DNA of 42,609 bases from contig DATKXO010000185.1 of assembly GCA_035528995.1 (NCBI GenBank), positions 1 through 42,609 on the forward strand, written 5' to 3'. Shown one piece after another: positions 1 through 10,860 of this stretch. The stretch comes from DATKXO01 sp035528995 (GTDB taxonomy: Bacteria > Planctomycetota > Phycisphaerae > UBA1845). A model generated the notes under the pieces. The model had not been told where the DNA came from, did not search any database, and saw nothing but the letters and a program-made list of their open reading frames with translations. Positions within the stretch are counted from its first letter, which is position 1, and each line of letters begins with the position of its first letter. The position numbers were made by a program, and so were the translations under genes.

Positions 1-331
1 CCGAGGCCCAGGCCGTACACGAGCCCAGGTTGCCCTGGTTCCCCACCGGCGGCAGGTCGGTCAATTCGGTGGAAGCCGGGAAGCTGGCGGGCGCGGCGGC
101 CCCGGCGGCCGCGTATGGATTGATCGCCTGTGGTATGGCCTCGACTTCTTCCGGATCCGGCACCAGGTTGCCGAAGGTGACCCCGGTTGGCGAGAAGTCG
201 TCGTCCCCCGGCCCGTCGGCGTTGCCTTGCCCTCCCCCGGCTCCGCCCGAGTCGCAGCCCGGCAGCCCGATGAACAAAACCAATCCCCCCGCCAGCGCAA
301 CTGCAACATGTCCCCAGGTTCGTCTGAGCAT
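1..331 (-). CDS. Papain-like (C1A) cysteine peptidase lipoprotein, N-terminal part (cut by window edge)
   Basis: Only the first 110 codons lie in the window; the gene runs off position 1. The start ATG at 331 has a GGAGG site 7 nt upstream. The protein opens with a basic n-region, a hydrophobic stretch and a lipobox-like GLPGC (Cys near residue 26), so it is probably a lipoprotein. A Gly/Asp-rich linker follows. The last visible residues read DLPPVGNQGNLGSCTAWAS. This is the typical start of a mature papain-family domain, in which the Gln forms the oxyanion hole and the Cys of GSCTAWA is the nucleophile. The His and Asn of the catalytic site lie outside the window. Likely role is extracytoplasmic proteolysis; the substrate is unknown. 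The family call rests on this one motif, but it is characteristic. Confidence 0.75.
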   Translation of the reverse strand, partial: MLRRTWGHVAVALAGGLVLFIGLPGCDSGGAGGGQGNADGPGDDDFSPTGVTFGNLVPDPEEVEAIPQAINPYAAAGAAAPASFPASTELTDLPPVGNQGNLGSCTAWAS

Positions 332-795
332 TACGATGACCTCCATAAAGAAACGGTCCGTGAGTTTTACAGCTCCGAGATCTCCCATTTACACGGAAGT
401 CTTCCTCGGGTCCACGAGAAACCAGTGGTCCCGTGTCACGGGTGATCGTGGCTCCGCACAATCCGAGCCAGAGCCCGCCGTCGAATCGAAGAGGAAGTGC
501 CCGCCTTCACCTGTCACCTGGCGGATGCCCTTGTCAGAACTCCGGCGTCTCGCTCAAGCAACGGGCGGCACTGCCGGACCACCGGACGACCGCGGTGAAG
601 GAGCAGCACTACAAGGCAGTGCCGCTAGGCTGTCACCGACAACTGATCGACGGCCTGCCGGCCTTCGGCATGACGGCATAATGCACGGTTCATCGCGCGA
701 CCAGTCGCGCTACCCCAACCACGGGGCCTGGAGCGCCGGAACCGCCGGACGGGCGCGATCACCCGAACCTTGCGGCGATCGAGCCTTACCGAGAT
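332..795. other. Intergenic stretch, no gene recognised
   Basis: This stretch lies between the peptidase start and the tRNA. Open frames on both strands are low-complexity, rich in Arg, Pro and Ser, and show no family motif or credible start. The first ~60 bases form the leader of the peptidase gene. I see no clear promoter, repeat or terminator. Confidence 0.5.
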
Positions 796-879
796 TGCCG
801 GAGGAGGGACTCGAACCCTCACCTGGTTGCCCAGACGGGATTTTGAATCCCGCGCGTCTGCCAATTCCGCCACTCCGGC
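796..879 (-). tRNA. tRNA-Leu (CAA)
   Basis: Read on the minus strand, the acceptor arms GCCGGAG and CTCCGGC pair, leaving a discriminator A. The D-arm region is GTGGCGGAATTGGCAGAC. The anticodon stem CGGGA/TCCCG encloses the loop TTCAAAA, so the anticodon is CAA. A long class II variable arm follows (TCTGGGCAACCAGG). The T-arm reads GAGGG-TTCGAAC-CCTC. The leucine identity fits both the anticodon and the long variable arm. The 3' CCA is not encoded (the next bases are ATC), so it must be added by CCA nucleotidyltransferase. Confidence 0.95.
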
Positions 880-1333
880 GAAGAGTCTGCCCGGAGGCCT
901 CTGTCATCGAGCCGATCACATGCCCCGCATCAGCGCCCCGGCGCAGGCCGACCTGCAGCTCAAAACGCTATCTTAGCCGCCGCCGGAGCCGACGCAACAG
1001 ACCGGCCCGCGTGACGAAGACCCCGGCCGCACGGATTGCCTCGCTACGGGCACCGCCGACGCCCGGGCTGGCGGAGCATCGCCCTGTGCCGCGCCACCGC
1101 CGGATCGACTCGCGGACTCGAGAAATGCACCCACATTCCGTTTCCGTGATCGGCGAATGGCGGTAGCATGAGGCAGTCGTTAGTGCAGACTTCGGTTTCC
1201 CGCGACGGGCCCCATGATCCAGGCCGGTGCCCGGGACGCGGGTGACCCTTCGCTCCGCCGAAAGGCCGCCATTCGTAGGGGGATTCTCCTTGGACAGGCC
1301 TGGATTCGATCACAAGGTAAGGGGGACTACACC
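880..1333. other. Intergenic stretch and leader of the downstream PLP enzyme
   Basis: No coding sequence is recognised between the tRNA and the PLP enzyme. The last ~120 bases upstream of the ATG at 1334 are an open extension of that gene's frame, but their translation is unlike the family. They are rich in short GC stems and may be an untranslated leader. I could not match it to a known SAM, SAH or cobalamin riboswitch consensus by eye. Confidence 0.4.
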
Positions 1334-2521
1334 ATGAGTGAGCTGAAGGGCGTCGCTCCGGAGACACTGGTGGTCCACGCCGGCGTCGGCCGCTACGAGC
1401 ACCATCCCGTCGTACCGCCGATCTATCAGACTTCCACCTTCGCGTTCGACAGCGCGGGCGAAGGGGCGGCTCTGTTCGCCGGCGAGCGCGAAGGCTTCAT
1501 CTATTCGCGGATGGGCAATCCGACCGTACTGGCCCTCGAGAAGTCGCTGGCCGTGCTCGAGGGGGGATACGGGGCATTGGCCTGCGCCAGTGGAATGGCC
1601 GCCATCCACACCTCGTTCGTCGCTCTGGCCGGGGCCGGGGACCACGTGGTCTGCAGCGACGCGGTCTACGGCCCGACCTGCACGCTGCTCGAAACCGTGC
1701 TGAGCCGCCTGGGGATCGAAGGGACCATCGTAGACACGTCGAACCTTCAGGCCGTCGAACAAGCCATCCGACCCAACACCAAGGTCGTCTACGTCGAGAC
1801 GCCGGGCAACCCGACGCTGGTCATCACCGACCTCGAGGGCGTGTGCAAGCTGGCCCACGACCACGGGGCCGCAGTGGTGGTGGACAACACTTTCATGAGC
1901 CCCATCCTCCAGCAACCCTTCAAGTGGGGCGTCGACGTCGTGGTCCACAGCCTGACCAAGTTCCTCAACGGTCACGCCGACGTGGTCGGCGGCATGATCG
2001 TGGTCAAGGACGAGGCCCGCTTCGCAGGGTTCCGTAAGCTCCTGAACCAACTGGGCGGTGTGCTGCCGCCGTTCGAGTCCTTTCTGGTGCATCGGGGCGT
2101 CAAGACCTTGAGCCTGCGCATGGAGCGCCAATGCGCCAACGCCATGCAGATCGCCCAGGTCCTCGAGGCCGACCCGCGAGTCGATTGGGTCCGCTTCCCC
2201 GGGCTGGAGAGCCATCCGCAGTACGCCATCGGTCGCAAGCAGATGTCGGGGCCGGGGGCCATGATCAGCTTCGAGCTCAAGGCCGGATTGGACGCGGGCC
2301 GCAAGATGATGAACGCCGTCGAGCTGTGCACGCTGGCCGTCAGTCTCGGGGGGGTCGAGACCCTCATCCAGCATCCGGCCAGCATGACGCACGCCTCCAT
2401 GGGAGCCGATGCCCGACACCGGGCGCGCATCACCGATGGGCTGGTGCGCCTCTCGGTGGGCATCGAGAACGTCGACGACATCATCGCCGACCTGAAGCAG
2501 GCCCTGGATCAGTCCGCATGA
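1334..2521 (+). CDS. Trans-sulfuration PLP enzyme (methionine gamma-lyase / cystathionine gamma-lyase or synthase family)
   Basis: This 395-residue protein is a full-length Cys/Met-metabolism PLP enzyme of fold type I. Visible landmarks are YSRMGNPT at residues 58-65 (Tyr and Arg contact the cofactor phosphate of the neighbouring subunit), ASGMAA at 85-90, D184 in VVVDNTF (binds the pyridine N) and SLTKF with the Schiff-base lysine K209. The C-terminal ETLIQHPASMTH and GLVRLSVGIE blocks are also typical. By memory it resembles methionine gamma-lyase throughout, including the FAGE segment. However, the position of that enzyme's active-site Cys116 (P. putida numbering, in YGCT) is Pro114 here (VYGPT). 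A cystathionine-gamma-lyase or -synthase activity, or broad specificity, is therefore equally possible. The ATG at 1334 is chosen because an AAGGGGGA site lies just upstream and the 40 codons before it are unlike the family. The gene stands alone, so context does not settle the substrate. Confidence 0.9.
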   Translation: MSELKGVAPETLVVHAGVGRYEHHPVVPPIYQTSTFAFDSAGEGAALFAGEREGFIYSRMGNPTVLALEKSLAVLEGGYGALACASGMAAIHTSFVALAGAGDHVVCSDAVYGPTCTLLETVLSRLGIEGTIVDTSNLQAVEQAIRPNTKVVYVETPGNPTLVITDLEGVCKLAHDHGAAVVVDNTFMSPILQQPFKWGVDVVVHSLTKFLNGHADVVGGMIVVKDEARFAGFRKLLNQLGGVLPPFESFLVHRGVKTLSLRMERQCANAMQIAQVLEADPRVDWVRFPGLESHPQYAIGRKQMSGPGAMISFELKAGLDAGRKMMNAVELCTLAVSLGGVETLIQHPASMTHASMGADARHRARITDGLVRLSVGIENVDDIIADLKQALDQSA

Positions 2522-2621
2522 GACCGGTCTGAAGGGTGCCACGGTTCTTTTACAGGCGGGTTTCGCCGTACGACCATCGCGCAGCCAAACACCGGCGGGC
2601 AAGCCGCCCGACCGAGCCGCA

Positions 2622-5501
<2,880 letters not shown>

Positions 5502-5536
5502 CGGCGTGTACTCCTTGGCGGACGCGAACGGGGCGG

Positions 5537-5565
5537 ACTATACGGCGCCCCCGTAGTGCTGCCAA
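5537..5565 (-). promoter_or_regulatory. Sigma70-type promoter for the M14 peptidase
   Basis: On the minus strand TTGGCA (5560-5565) and TATAGT (5537-5542) are separated by exactly 17 bp. Predicted transcription starts near 5530, about 30 bases before the ATG at 5501, with AAGGAG in between. Confidence 0.7.
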
Positions 5566-5658
5566 GGAGGGCAGCCCGCTACCGGCGGGATGTTGCACAA
5601 CGTCCGAGTGCGGCAGAGCGGATGCGAATGCAATGGACGTGAGCGGCGCGCCTTCGAC

Positions 5659-7776
5659 TCAGCGCACCTGGGCCGCGCGCCGGGCGGCGTCTGCGGCCAC
5701 GCGCTGCAGGCGGTCACGCTCGTTCTGCTGCACCAGCATGGAGGCCCGGGCGGCATCTTTGTTACGCCCCATCCGTTGCAGCAGGCCCACCCAATGCAAC
5801 CCGTCGCCCGGGTGCGTCGTCGCTTCGTACAGCTCGCGCGACCAGCGCTCGGCCTCGTAATACTGCTTCAGGTCCAGCAGCAGCTTGATCCCGGCCCGCA
5901 GCGAATCGAATCGCCCGGGAGCGTTGCCGTCCGACCAGTCATAGCACCAGCGGTACCACGCGATGGCCTTCCCCGTGAGGCCGGCCTCGGCACAGATGCG
6001 CCCGATCTCGGCGCCGAACTTCGCGTCGCGCGTCCGCGTGAAGATCAGGCGGCAGGCGTTCTCGAAGGTCTCGACCTGACCCTCTTGTTCGGCCAGCGGC
6101 AGGGCCTTCCGCACCGCCCGGACCACGATGGGCGGATACTCGGGGTCCACGTCGATCGCCGCTTTGTATCGCTCGAGCGCCTTGTCGAACTTCTGTTCCC
6201 CGGCGAAGAGGTCGCCCGCCAGCATGAACAGGTTGGCGGACAGCTCCGGGGCGCGTTCGACCTGCTCTCTGGTCAGCGACTTCCTGGCCGCCTCCAGGAA
6301 CCGCCGCTCGTGTTCGGGCGGCAGATGTTCGTGCGCCTCCAGCAGCGCAAAGTAGACCACGTCCGGCTCCCGTGTGCCCGTCAGCGAGGCCAGCCGGTCC
6401 AGCAGCCCCGCCAGATCGTCCGGCCCGATTCGCTTGCCACGCGCCAACGACTGCACCGCATCCCAGGCAACGGCGTTGTACGGATCGGCCTTCAGCGCCT
6501 CGCGTACCAGCCAGAGCGGCCTGAGCTTGCGCTCCACGGTGTAATAGGCTGCCAGCCGCTCGGACTCGCGGCGAGGATCGGACGGCTCGGCGATGGCTTG
6601 CAGCGCGGCGGGATCGGTCGGCACCTCGGCCCGGACCCACTCGGGCACGCGCAGAGCCACCTGGGCAAGGGCCGCGGCCACCTCCCGCTTCGACCGGCCC
6701 TGCCGCAACGATCGCAGCAGGAAGCTCAGCGTCTGGTCCGAGCCCTTCCGCCCGGTGGCCGGATCGACCACCCACCCGAAGCCGCGCCCGCCGACCTCGC
6801 CCCAGACGTATTCGTCGTTGACCGCCCGAAGTTGCAGGCACCAGCAGTGCCCCACGATGCCCGGGCCGTGATGCTCGATCGCCGCGACCGGCCAGCCCAG
6901 CGCGCGTCCGACCTGCGCCGCGTAGTAGGCCTGATCGCCGCAGGTCCCGCCGTAGTCGTGAATGTTCGGGAGCGTGTAATTCTTCCCGGCCAGGTGTCTC
7001 GGGCGTTTTCCGATCAAGGCGTCGTGGTCGTATTCCACGTCGCGATAGACGTTGTCCAGGTTCCACTCCGCGCGGTAACGCTTGTAAGCCCACGTGCGCT
7101 CCTCTCGCGACACACGCTGGTCCACCAGATAACGGGCCACCTCATGGGGAAGTCTGGCCACGTCGTAGGCGGACTCGACGCGCGAGTTTGTCAGCCAGCG
7201 GAACGTGTCTTTGCGCCGTTCGAGCGACGAGTCGTGCCTGTCAAACACGATGGCCATGGCCACCGCCAGGTCCGGGTGCCGCACCATGGCACCCGTGGAA
7301 TGGCCGTAGAGTTCGTGCAGCACGGAGACTGCGGCCGCGACGTCATCCTGGTCCGTCACGGCAAACACGAACCGCCTCGTCAGCTCGGGTTGGGCCAGCA
7401 GCCAGCGCTGGAACCGGCTCAGCTCGAAGGGGGACACCGCGTCGCTGCTGAAGCACGGAATGTACTCGGCGAAAAGATGGCAGTAGGTCAGCCCGGTCAG
7501 CGTCTCGGCGTCCCACGGGCCGCCCACCACTCGCGCGGCCGACAGGGTCCGAAGTCGATCCCGGGCGGCGTCCCAGTCGCGAGTCTCGGTCGCGTTCCAC
7601 AGCAGGTCGAAGCTGTGCAGGGCCACCTTCCGATCCGCCGGCGACATCTGCTCGTAAAACGGAACCCGCTGCGCCACGGCGGGGGGCTTGATGGGCTTGC
7701 GATCCTTCCCGGCGCCGGCGGCCGCGGGCAAACCGAGAAACAGAATGATCAGTGCGGCCCAGAGGTGGCGGGTCAC
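5659..7776 (-). CDS. Secreted transglutaminase-like protein with C-terminal TPR repeats
   Basis: The GTG at 7776 is chosen as start. It directly precedes a signal peptide (VTRHLWAALIILFLGLPAAAG) and has GGCAGGG upstream. The in-frame GTG at 7827 would fall at or upstream of the predicted transcription start. Numbering from that longer frame (subtract 17 for the chosen start), the core shows C296 in YGGTCGDQAYYAAQ, H327 in GIVGHCWC and D355 in WVVDP. This is the Cys-His-Asp order of the transglutaminase-like superfamily. The second half (about 430-710) is alpha-helical with TPR-like units such as DLFAGEQKFDKALERYKAAI followed by DPEYPP. The chosen product is 705 residues and is expected in the periplasm or exported. 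Members of this superfamily act as proteases, amidases or cross-linking enzymes; which applies here cannot be told. No neighbour shares its strand closely enough to suggest an operon. Confidence 0.75.
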   Translation of the reverse strand: MTRHLWAALIILFLGLPAAAGAGKDRKPIKPPAVAQRVPFYEQMSPADRKVALHSFDLLWNATETRDWDAARDRLRTLSAARVVGGPWDAETLTGLTYCHLFAEYIPCFSSDAVSPFELSRFQRWLLAQPELTRRFVFAVTDQDDVAAAVSVLHELYGHSTGAMVRHPDLAVAMAIVFDRHDSSLERRKDTFRWLTNSRVESAYDVARLPHEVARYLVDQRVSREERTWAYKRYRAEWNLDNVYRDVEYDHDALIGKRPRHLAGKNYTLPNIHDYGGTCGDQAYYAAQVGRALGWPVAAIEHHGPGIVGHCWCLQLRAVNDEYVWGEVGGRGFGWVVDPATGRKGSDQTLSFLLRSLRQGRSKREVAAALAQVALRVPEWVRAEVPTDPAALQAIAEPSDPRRESERLAAYYTVERKLRPLWLVREALKADPYNAVAWDAVQSLARGKRIGPDDLAGLLDRLASLTGTREPDVVYFALLEAHEHLPPEHERRFLEAARKSLTREQVERAPELSANLFMLAGDLFAGEQKFDKALERYKAAIDVDPEYPPIVVRAVRKALPLAEQEGQVETFENACRLIFTRTRDAKFGAEIGRICAEAGLTGKAIAWYRWCYDWSDGNAPGRFDSLRAGIKLLLDLKQYYEAERWSRELYEATTHPGDGLHWVGLLQRMGRNKDAARASMLVQQNERDRLQRVAADAARRAAQVR

Positions 7777-7829
7777 AGTGCGGCCCTGCCTTTCAGTTGG
7801 AACCTCGCTGCCGTCGCGACCGGACACGC

Positions 7830-7838
7830 ATTATACCA
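7830..7838 (-). promoter_or_regulatory. Extended -10 promoter for the transglutaminase-like gene
   Basis: The minus strand reads TGGTATAAT, a perfect -10 hexamer preceded by the extended TGn element. No good -35 box is visible, as expected for extended -10 promoters. It fires toward the GTG at 7776 and would give a leader of about 45 bases. Confidence 0.65.
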
Positions 7839-7940
7839 GAACCGAGGTGTCGGGGATGAGGCGTTGCGGGATGATCGGCCACTGGCAGGCTCGGTCCCGG
7901 CGACCGCATGCACCGGCCGCCTGCGTCGGGCGGGCACTCG

Positions 7941-7949
7941 TGCTATCAT
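7941..7949 (+). promoter_or_regulatory. Extended -10 promoter for the MFS gene
   Basis: TGCTATCAT matches an extended -10 element with five of six hexamer bases. Transcription would begin near 7956, downstream of the ATG at 7908 and upstream of the ATG at 8004. This supports the shorter MFS start. It lies about 100 bp from the divergent promoter of the transglutaminase-like gene. Confidence 0.5.
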
Positions 7950-8003
7950 CGCCCTCTCCGGCAGGCGAGCACCATCCCGGACAACAGGGCGGCGCTGAAT
8001 CAG

Positions 8004-9302
8004 ATGTTGAGAAGCTATCTGGGGTTCCCGCGGGCCGTGTACGTTCTATGCCTGGGGACCTTCATCAATCGCGCGGGCACGTTCCTGCTCCCCTTCCTGA
8101 CGCTGTACCTGGTCGGGGAGCGGGGGCTGGGCATCCGCTTCGCGACCGTGGGCATGAGCGCCTACGGTGCCGGCGCCATCGCCGGATCGCTCCTCGGCGG
8201 ACACCTCGCCGACCTCATCGGACGCCGGGCCGTCATGCTGATCAGCCTCCTGGGCGGGGCGGCCGTCCTCCGGTTCTTCGGCTACATCACCGACCCATGG
8301 TCCATCCTCGCGGCCGTGGTGGTGTTCACCGTGCTCGCGGAGATGTATCGCCCGGCCGCCTCCGCCATGATCGCCGACTTGGTCGAGCCCGACCGCCGGC
8401 CGCAAGCCTTCGGCCTGATGTACGTGGCCGTCAACCTGGGCTTCGCCATCGGCGCGCTCGTCGGCGGCTGGCTGGCCACCGTCTGGTTCACTTGGCTGTT
8501 CTGGGGCGACGCGCTGACCGCCGCGGCTTACGCCGTCATCATTCTGTTCTGTATCCGCGAGACGATGCCGTCGCATCCAACGGGAATCGCCGCCACCGCA
8601 GAGCCCGTCCCCACGCTGGAAGGTAACGCCCTCGCCACGGTCGCGCCGTACCGCAATGCCTCCGACACGCTGCCCGACGCCGCTCGCGCCAAGAGCCGCC
8701 GATTCGAGGCGCTGAGCCACATGCTCGGCGATCGAACGTTCGTCGTCTTCTGCCTGGGCTGCATCCTGTGCGGCATCGTCTTCTTTCAAGCCATGTCCAC
8801 CTTCCCGCTCTTCCTGGGCCGACGAGGTTTGGGGCCTGACGCCTACGGGAGCCTGATCTCGATCAACGGTGCCATGATCGTGCTGTGCCAACTGCCGGTG
8901 GCCGCCTTCATCAGCCGTTTCCACCGCGGCACAGTGGTGGCCTTGGCTGCTGTAGTTCTGGCAGTCGGATTCGGGGCTACGAACCTGGCCCAGACCTGGC
9001 CGCAATTCGCGTTCGTGGTCGTGCTCTGGACCTGCGGCGAGCTGATGCAGGCCCCACTGATGTCATCCATTGTCACCGACCTGGCGCCGGCCCGTTTTCG
9101 AGCCCGCTATCTGGGCGTCTTCTCCATGTGTTTCTCCAGCGCCAACATGATCGGCGCCCCCCTCGGCGGCGCCGTCCTGGCGCGCTGGGGCGGATCGCAC
9201 CTCTGGGGCGGGTGTTTCGTGGTGGCACTGATCGCGGCCGCTCTGTTCGCCGGCATTCGCGGGCGGCTACTCGGGCCCGTCGGCGAAGTCCAGGCGGGGT
9301 GA
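8004..9302 (+). CDS. Major facilitator superfamily transporter
   Basis: This is a 432-residue integral membrane protein with about 12 hydrophobic segments in two halves. The first half has the MFS loop 2-3 signature GGHLADLIGRRAVML at about residues 69-83, and YRPAASAMIADL follows in the region of TM4-TM5. A hydrophilic central loop (about 195-250) separates the halves. The second half ends in a Gly-rich helix pair (MIGAPLGGAVLARWGG). The overall look is that of the drug-efflux/sugar-efflux type MFS, but no substrate can be assigned. The start is placed at MLRSYLGF because the preceding in-frame residues are not membrane-like and the ATG at 7908 lies upstream of the predicted promoter. The 3' end overlaps the convergent radical SAM gene by 36 bp. 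Confidence 0.85.
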   Translation: MLRSYLGFPRAVYVLCLGTFINRAGTFLLPFLTLYLVGERGLGIRFATVGMSAYGAGAIAGSLLGGHLADLIGRRAVMLISLLGGAAVLRFFGYITDPWSILAAVVVFTVLAEMYRPAASAMIADLVEPDRRPQAFGLMYVAVNLGFAIGALVGGWLATVWFTWLFWGDALTAAAYAVIILFCIRETMPSHPTGIAATAEPVPTLEGNALATVAPYRNASDTLPDAARAKSRRFEALSHMLGDRTFVVFCLGCILCGIVFFQAMSTFPLFLGRRGLGPDAYGSLISINGAMIVLCQLPVAAFISRFHRGTVVALAAVVLAVGFGATNLAQTWPQFAFVVVLWTCGELMQAPLMSSIVTDLAPARFRARYLGVFSMCFSSANMIGAPLGGAVLARWGGSHLWGGCFVVALIAAALFAGIRGRLLGPVGEVQAG

Positions 9303-10457
9303 CGGCGGGAAATTCGGCGCGCCCAGGCCCTCGGCCGGCTCGAGTTCGTCCAGCCAGCCGGCCTCGTCGTTCCGCTGATAGACCAGCACCCGTCCGCGCA
9401 GGGCCGCGTCCTTGGCCCGATGATACCTCAGGTACATGTGCCGATCGTCAACGGCCATGATCTCCAGCTTGCCCGTCTCGTGCGACATGACGAAGCGCGC
9501 CCGGCGGGCCAGACCCGACCCGCGACGCAGGGCCTCACTGAAGATCCCCCATCCCCGGACGATCGGCACTTCGTACGGCTCGTTGCCGGCCGTCGGCCGA
9601 CCCTGGAACAGGTAATACGGCGGGCAGCCGATGTACGACAGTTTCCGGTACAGCGAGGCCAGCACCTCCGCATCGTCGTTGACGCCCCTGATCAGCGGAC
9701 ACTGGTTCACGCAGATCACGCCGTTGCGGATGAAACAGTCGATGCCGTCCACCGCCGCGTCGGTCAGCTCGCGCGGATGATCGAAGTGGGCCATCAGGTA
9801 GATGCGCTTGCGCGCCGTCGAGTGTCTGCGGAAGGCCGCCTGAAGGGCCCGGTCGTTCAGCACTCGCCACGGATCGAAGGCCGGCAGTTTCGAGCCGATG
9901 CGGATGATCTTCACGTGACGCATGCTCCGCAAGGCGTCGATGATCTCCACCAGCCGGCGCGTGCTCATCAGCAGCGGATCGCCGCCGGTCAGCAGCACGT
10001 TGGTCACGTTCCGATTCCCGGCGATGTACTCCAGACCGGCCGAGACGTCGTGGGTCGTCTCGTCGTTGTCGTCCATGAACAGACGCTTGCGGAAGCAGTA
10101 ACGACAGTACGCCCCGCACACCTCGTTGCACAGCAGCAGAACCGTGTTGGGATACTTGTGCTGCACGCCGCGCGTGACCGTGACGGCCTGCTCGTTGCTC
10201 GCGTCCAGGCGACCCCAGTCGTTGAGCTCATCCTCGCGCGGGATGATCAGATGGCGGATCGGGTCGGCCGGGTCGTTCCAGTTGATCAGCCCCAGGTAGT
10301 AGTCGTTGGCCCGGAAAACGTAGCGCTGGGCCACTCCTTTGAGCCTCTCCCGCTCCTCGGGCGGGATTTGGGGGATATGTTCGATCTTGCGGACATACCG
10401 CACCCGGCGAGCATGCTCGGCCTGTACCTCAAGTTGTGGCGACAAGGGCCTGATCAC
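9267..10457 (-). CDS. KamA-family radical SAM enzyme (lysine 2,3-aminomutase-like)
   Basis: The product is 396 residues from the GTG at 10457, which has a strong GGAGGAG site 4 nt upstream. Residues before it in the open frame are Arg/His-rich and not family-like. The radical SAM cluster is C114-x3-C118-x2-C121 in CGAYCRYCFRKR, the spacing and context of the lysine 2,3-aminomutase family. LLTGGDPLLM (about 155-164) is the usual GGE/GGD SAM-binding block. Near the C-terminus SHETGKLEIM contains a lysine in the place where PLP-dependent members bind the cofactor, followed by MYLRYHRAKD. KamA proper makes beta-lysine and EpmB modifies EF-P. This protein has the core of both, but no epmA or efp is near. 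The substrate is therefore open; lysine or another amino acid is the best guess. Confidence 0.85.
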   Translation of the reverse strand: MIRPLSPQLEVQAEHARRVRYVRKIEHIPQIPPEERERLKGVAQRYVFRANDYYLGLINWNDPADPIRHLIIPREDELNDWGRLDASNEQAVTVTRGVQHKYPNTVLLLCNEVCGAYCRYCFRKRLFMDDNDETTHDVSAGLEYIAGNRNVTNVLLTGGDPLLMSTRRLVEIIDALRSMRHVKIIRIGSKLPAFDPWRVLNDRALQAAFRRHSTARKRIYLMAHFDHPRELTDAAVDGIDCFIRNGVICVNQCPLIRGVNDDAEVLASLYRKLSYIGCPPYYLFQGRPTAGNEPYEVPIVRGWGIFSEALRRGSGLARRARFVMSHETGKLEIMAVDDRHMYLRYHRAKDAALRGRVLVYQRNDEAGWLDELEPAEGLGAPNFPPSPRLDFADGPE

Positions 10458-10592
10458 GCGGCTCCTCCGAGTTGGCTGGAAGTCCCGTGCGACTGGATGG
10501 CGATGACGATGTGCGTGCCGAAAGGCTACGCCACCCGTGTGGCTATCGGACCATGACCGATGGCCGGCGCACGGACGAGATACCTCCAATAG

Positions 10593-10621
10593 AGCATACG
10601 CGCGCTTTCGCCCAACGTAAA
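10593..10621 (-). promoter_or_regulatory. Probable promoter for the KamA-family gene
   Basis: On the minus strand TTTACG (10616-10621) and TATGCT (10593-10598) are spaced by 17 bp. Transcription would start near 10586, giving a leader of about 130 bases to the GTG at 10457. The match is moderate (four of six bases at -35, five of six at -10). Confidence 0.45.
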
Positions 10622-10860
10622 TGGCGGATCAGTGCCAAAGCGCATGAAAAGCAAGTGTGCCACGTATTGATACAGTGACGACCGCATTATGGGGTTGAAG
10701 CTTCTGTTTATAAACTGGGGAGTGAGTCAGGTCCACCGCTTGCTTGCCCGATCTACCCTGCTATCCAGGCTTCTCGTCGCCCTTTCTCTTGGAGCGGGGG
10801 CTGGCCTCGACGCCCCGTACGCACCATGTGCCGGCGGGCGTTCGACCATTTCGATCGGCG
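10622..10860. other. Remainder of a 403-bp gap, nothing recognised
   Basis: Together with the leader at 10458-10592 this is the gap between the radical SAM gene and a small zinc-ribbon gene. No open frame shows a start with a ribosome-binding site and a recognisable protein. Base composition dips locally near 10600-10720. No repeat or terminator stands out. Confidence 0.4.

Noticed and set aside
1150..1333. SAM, SAH or cobalamin riboswitch before the PLP enzyme
   Set aside because: I could not align the leader with the consensus of any of these by eye; kept only as a low-interest finding.
1310..2602. 430-codon open frame antisense to the PLP enzyme
   Set aside because: It is the His/Asp/Val-rich mirror of a well-supported gene in high-GC DNA; no family motif.
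5590..7998. 802-codon plus-strand open frame opposite the transglutaminase-like gene
   Set aside because: Shadow frame; the minus strand has signal peptide, triad and promoter.
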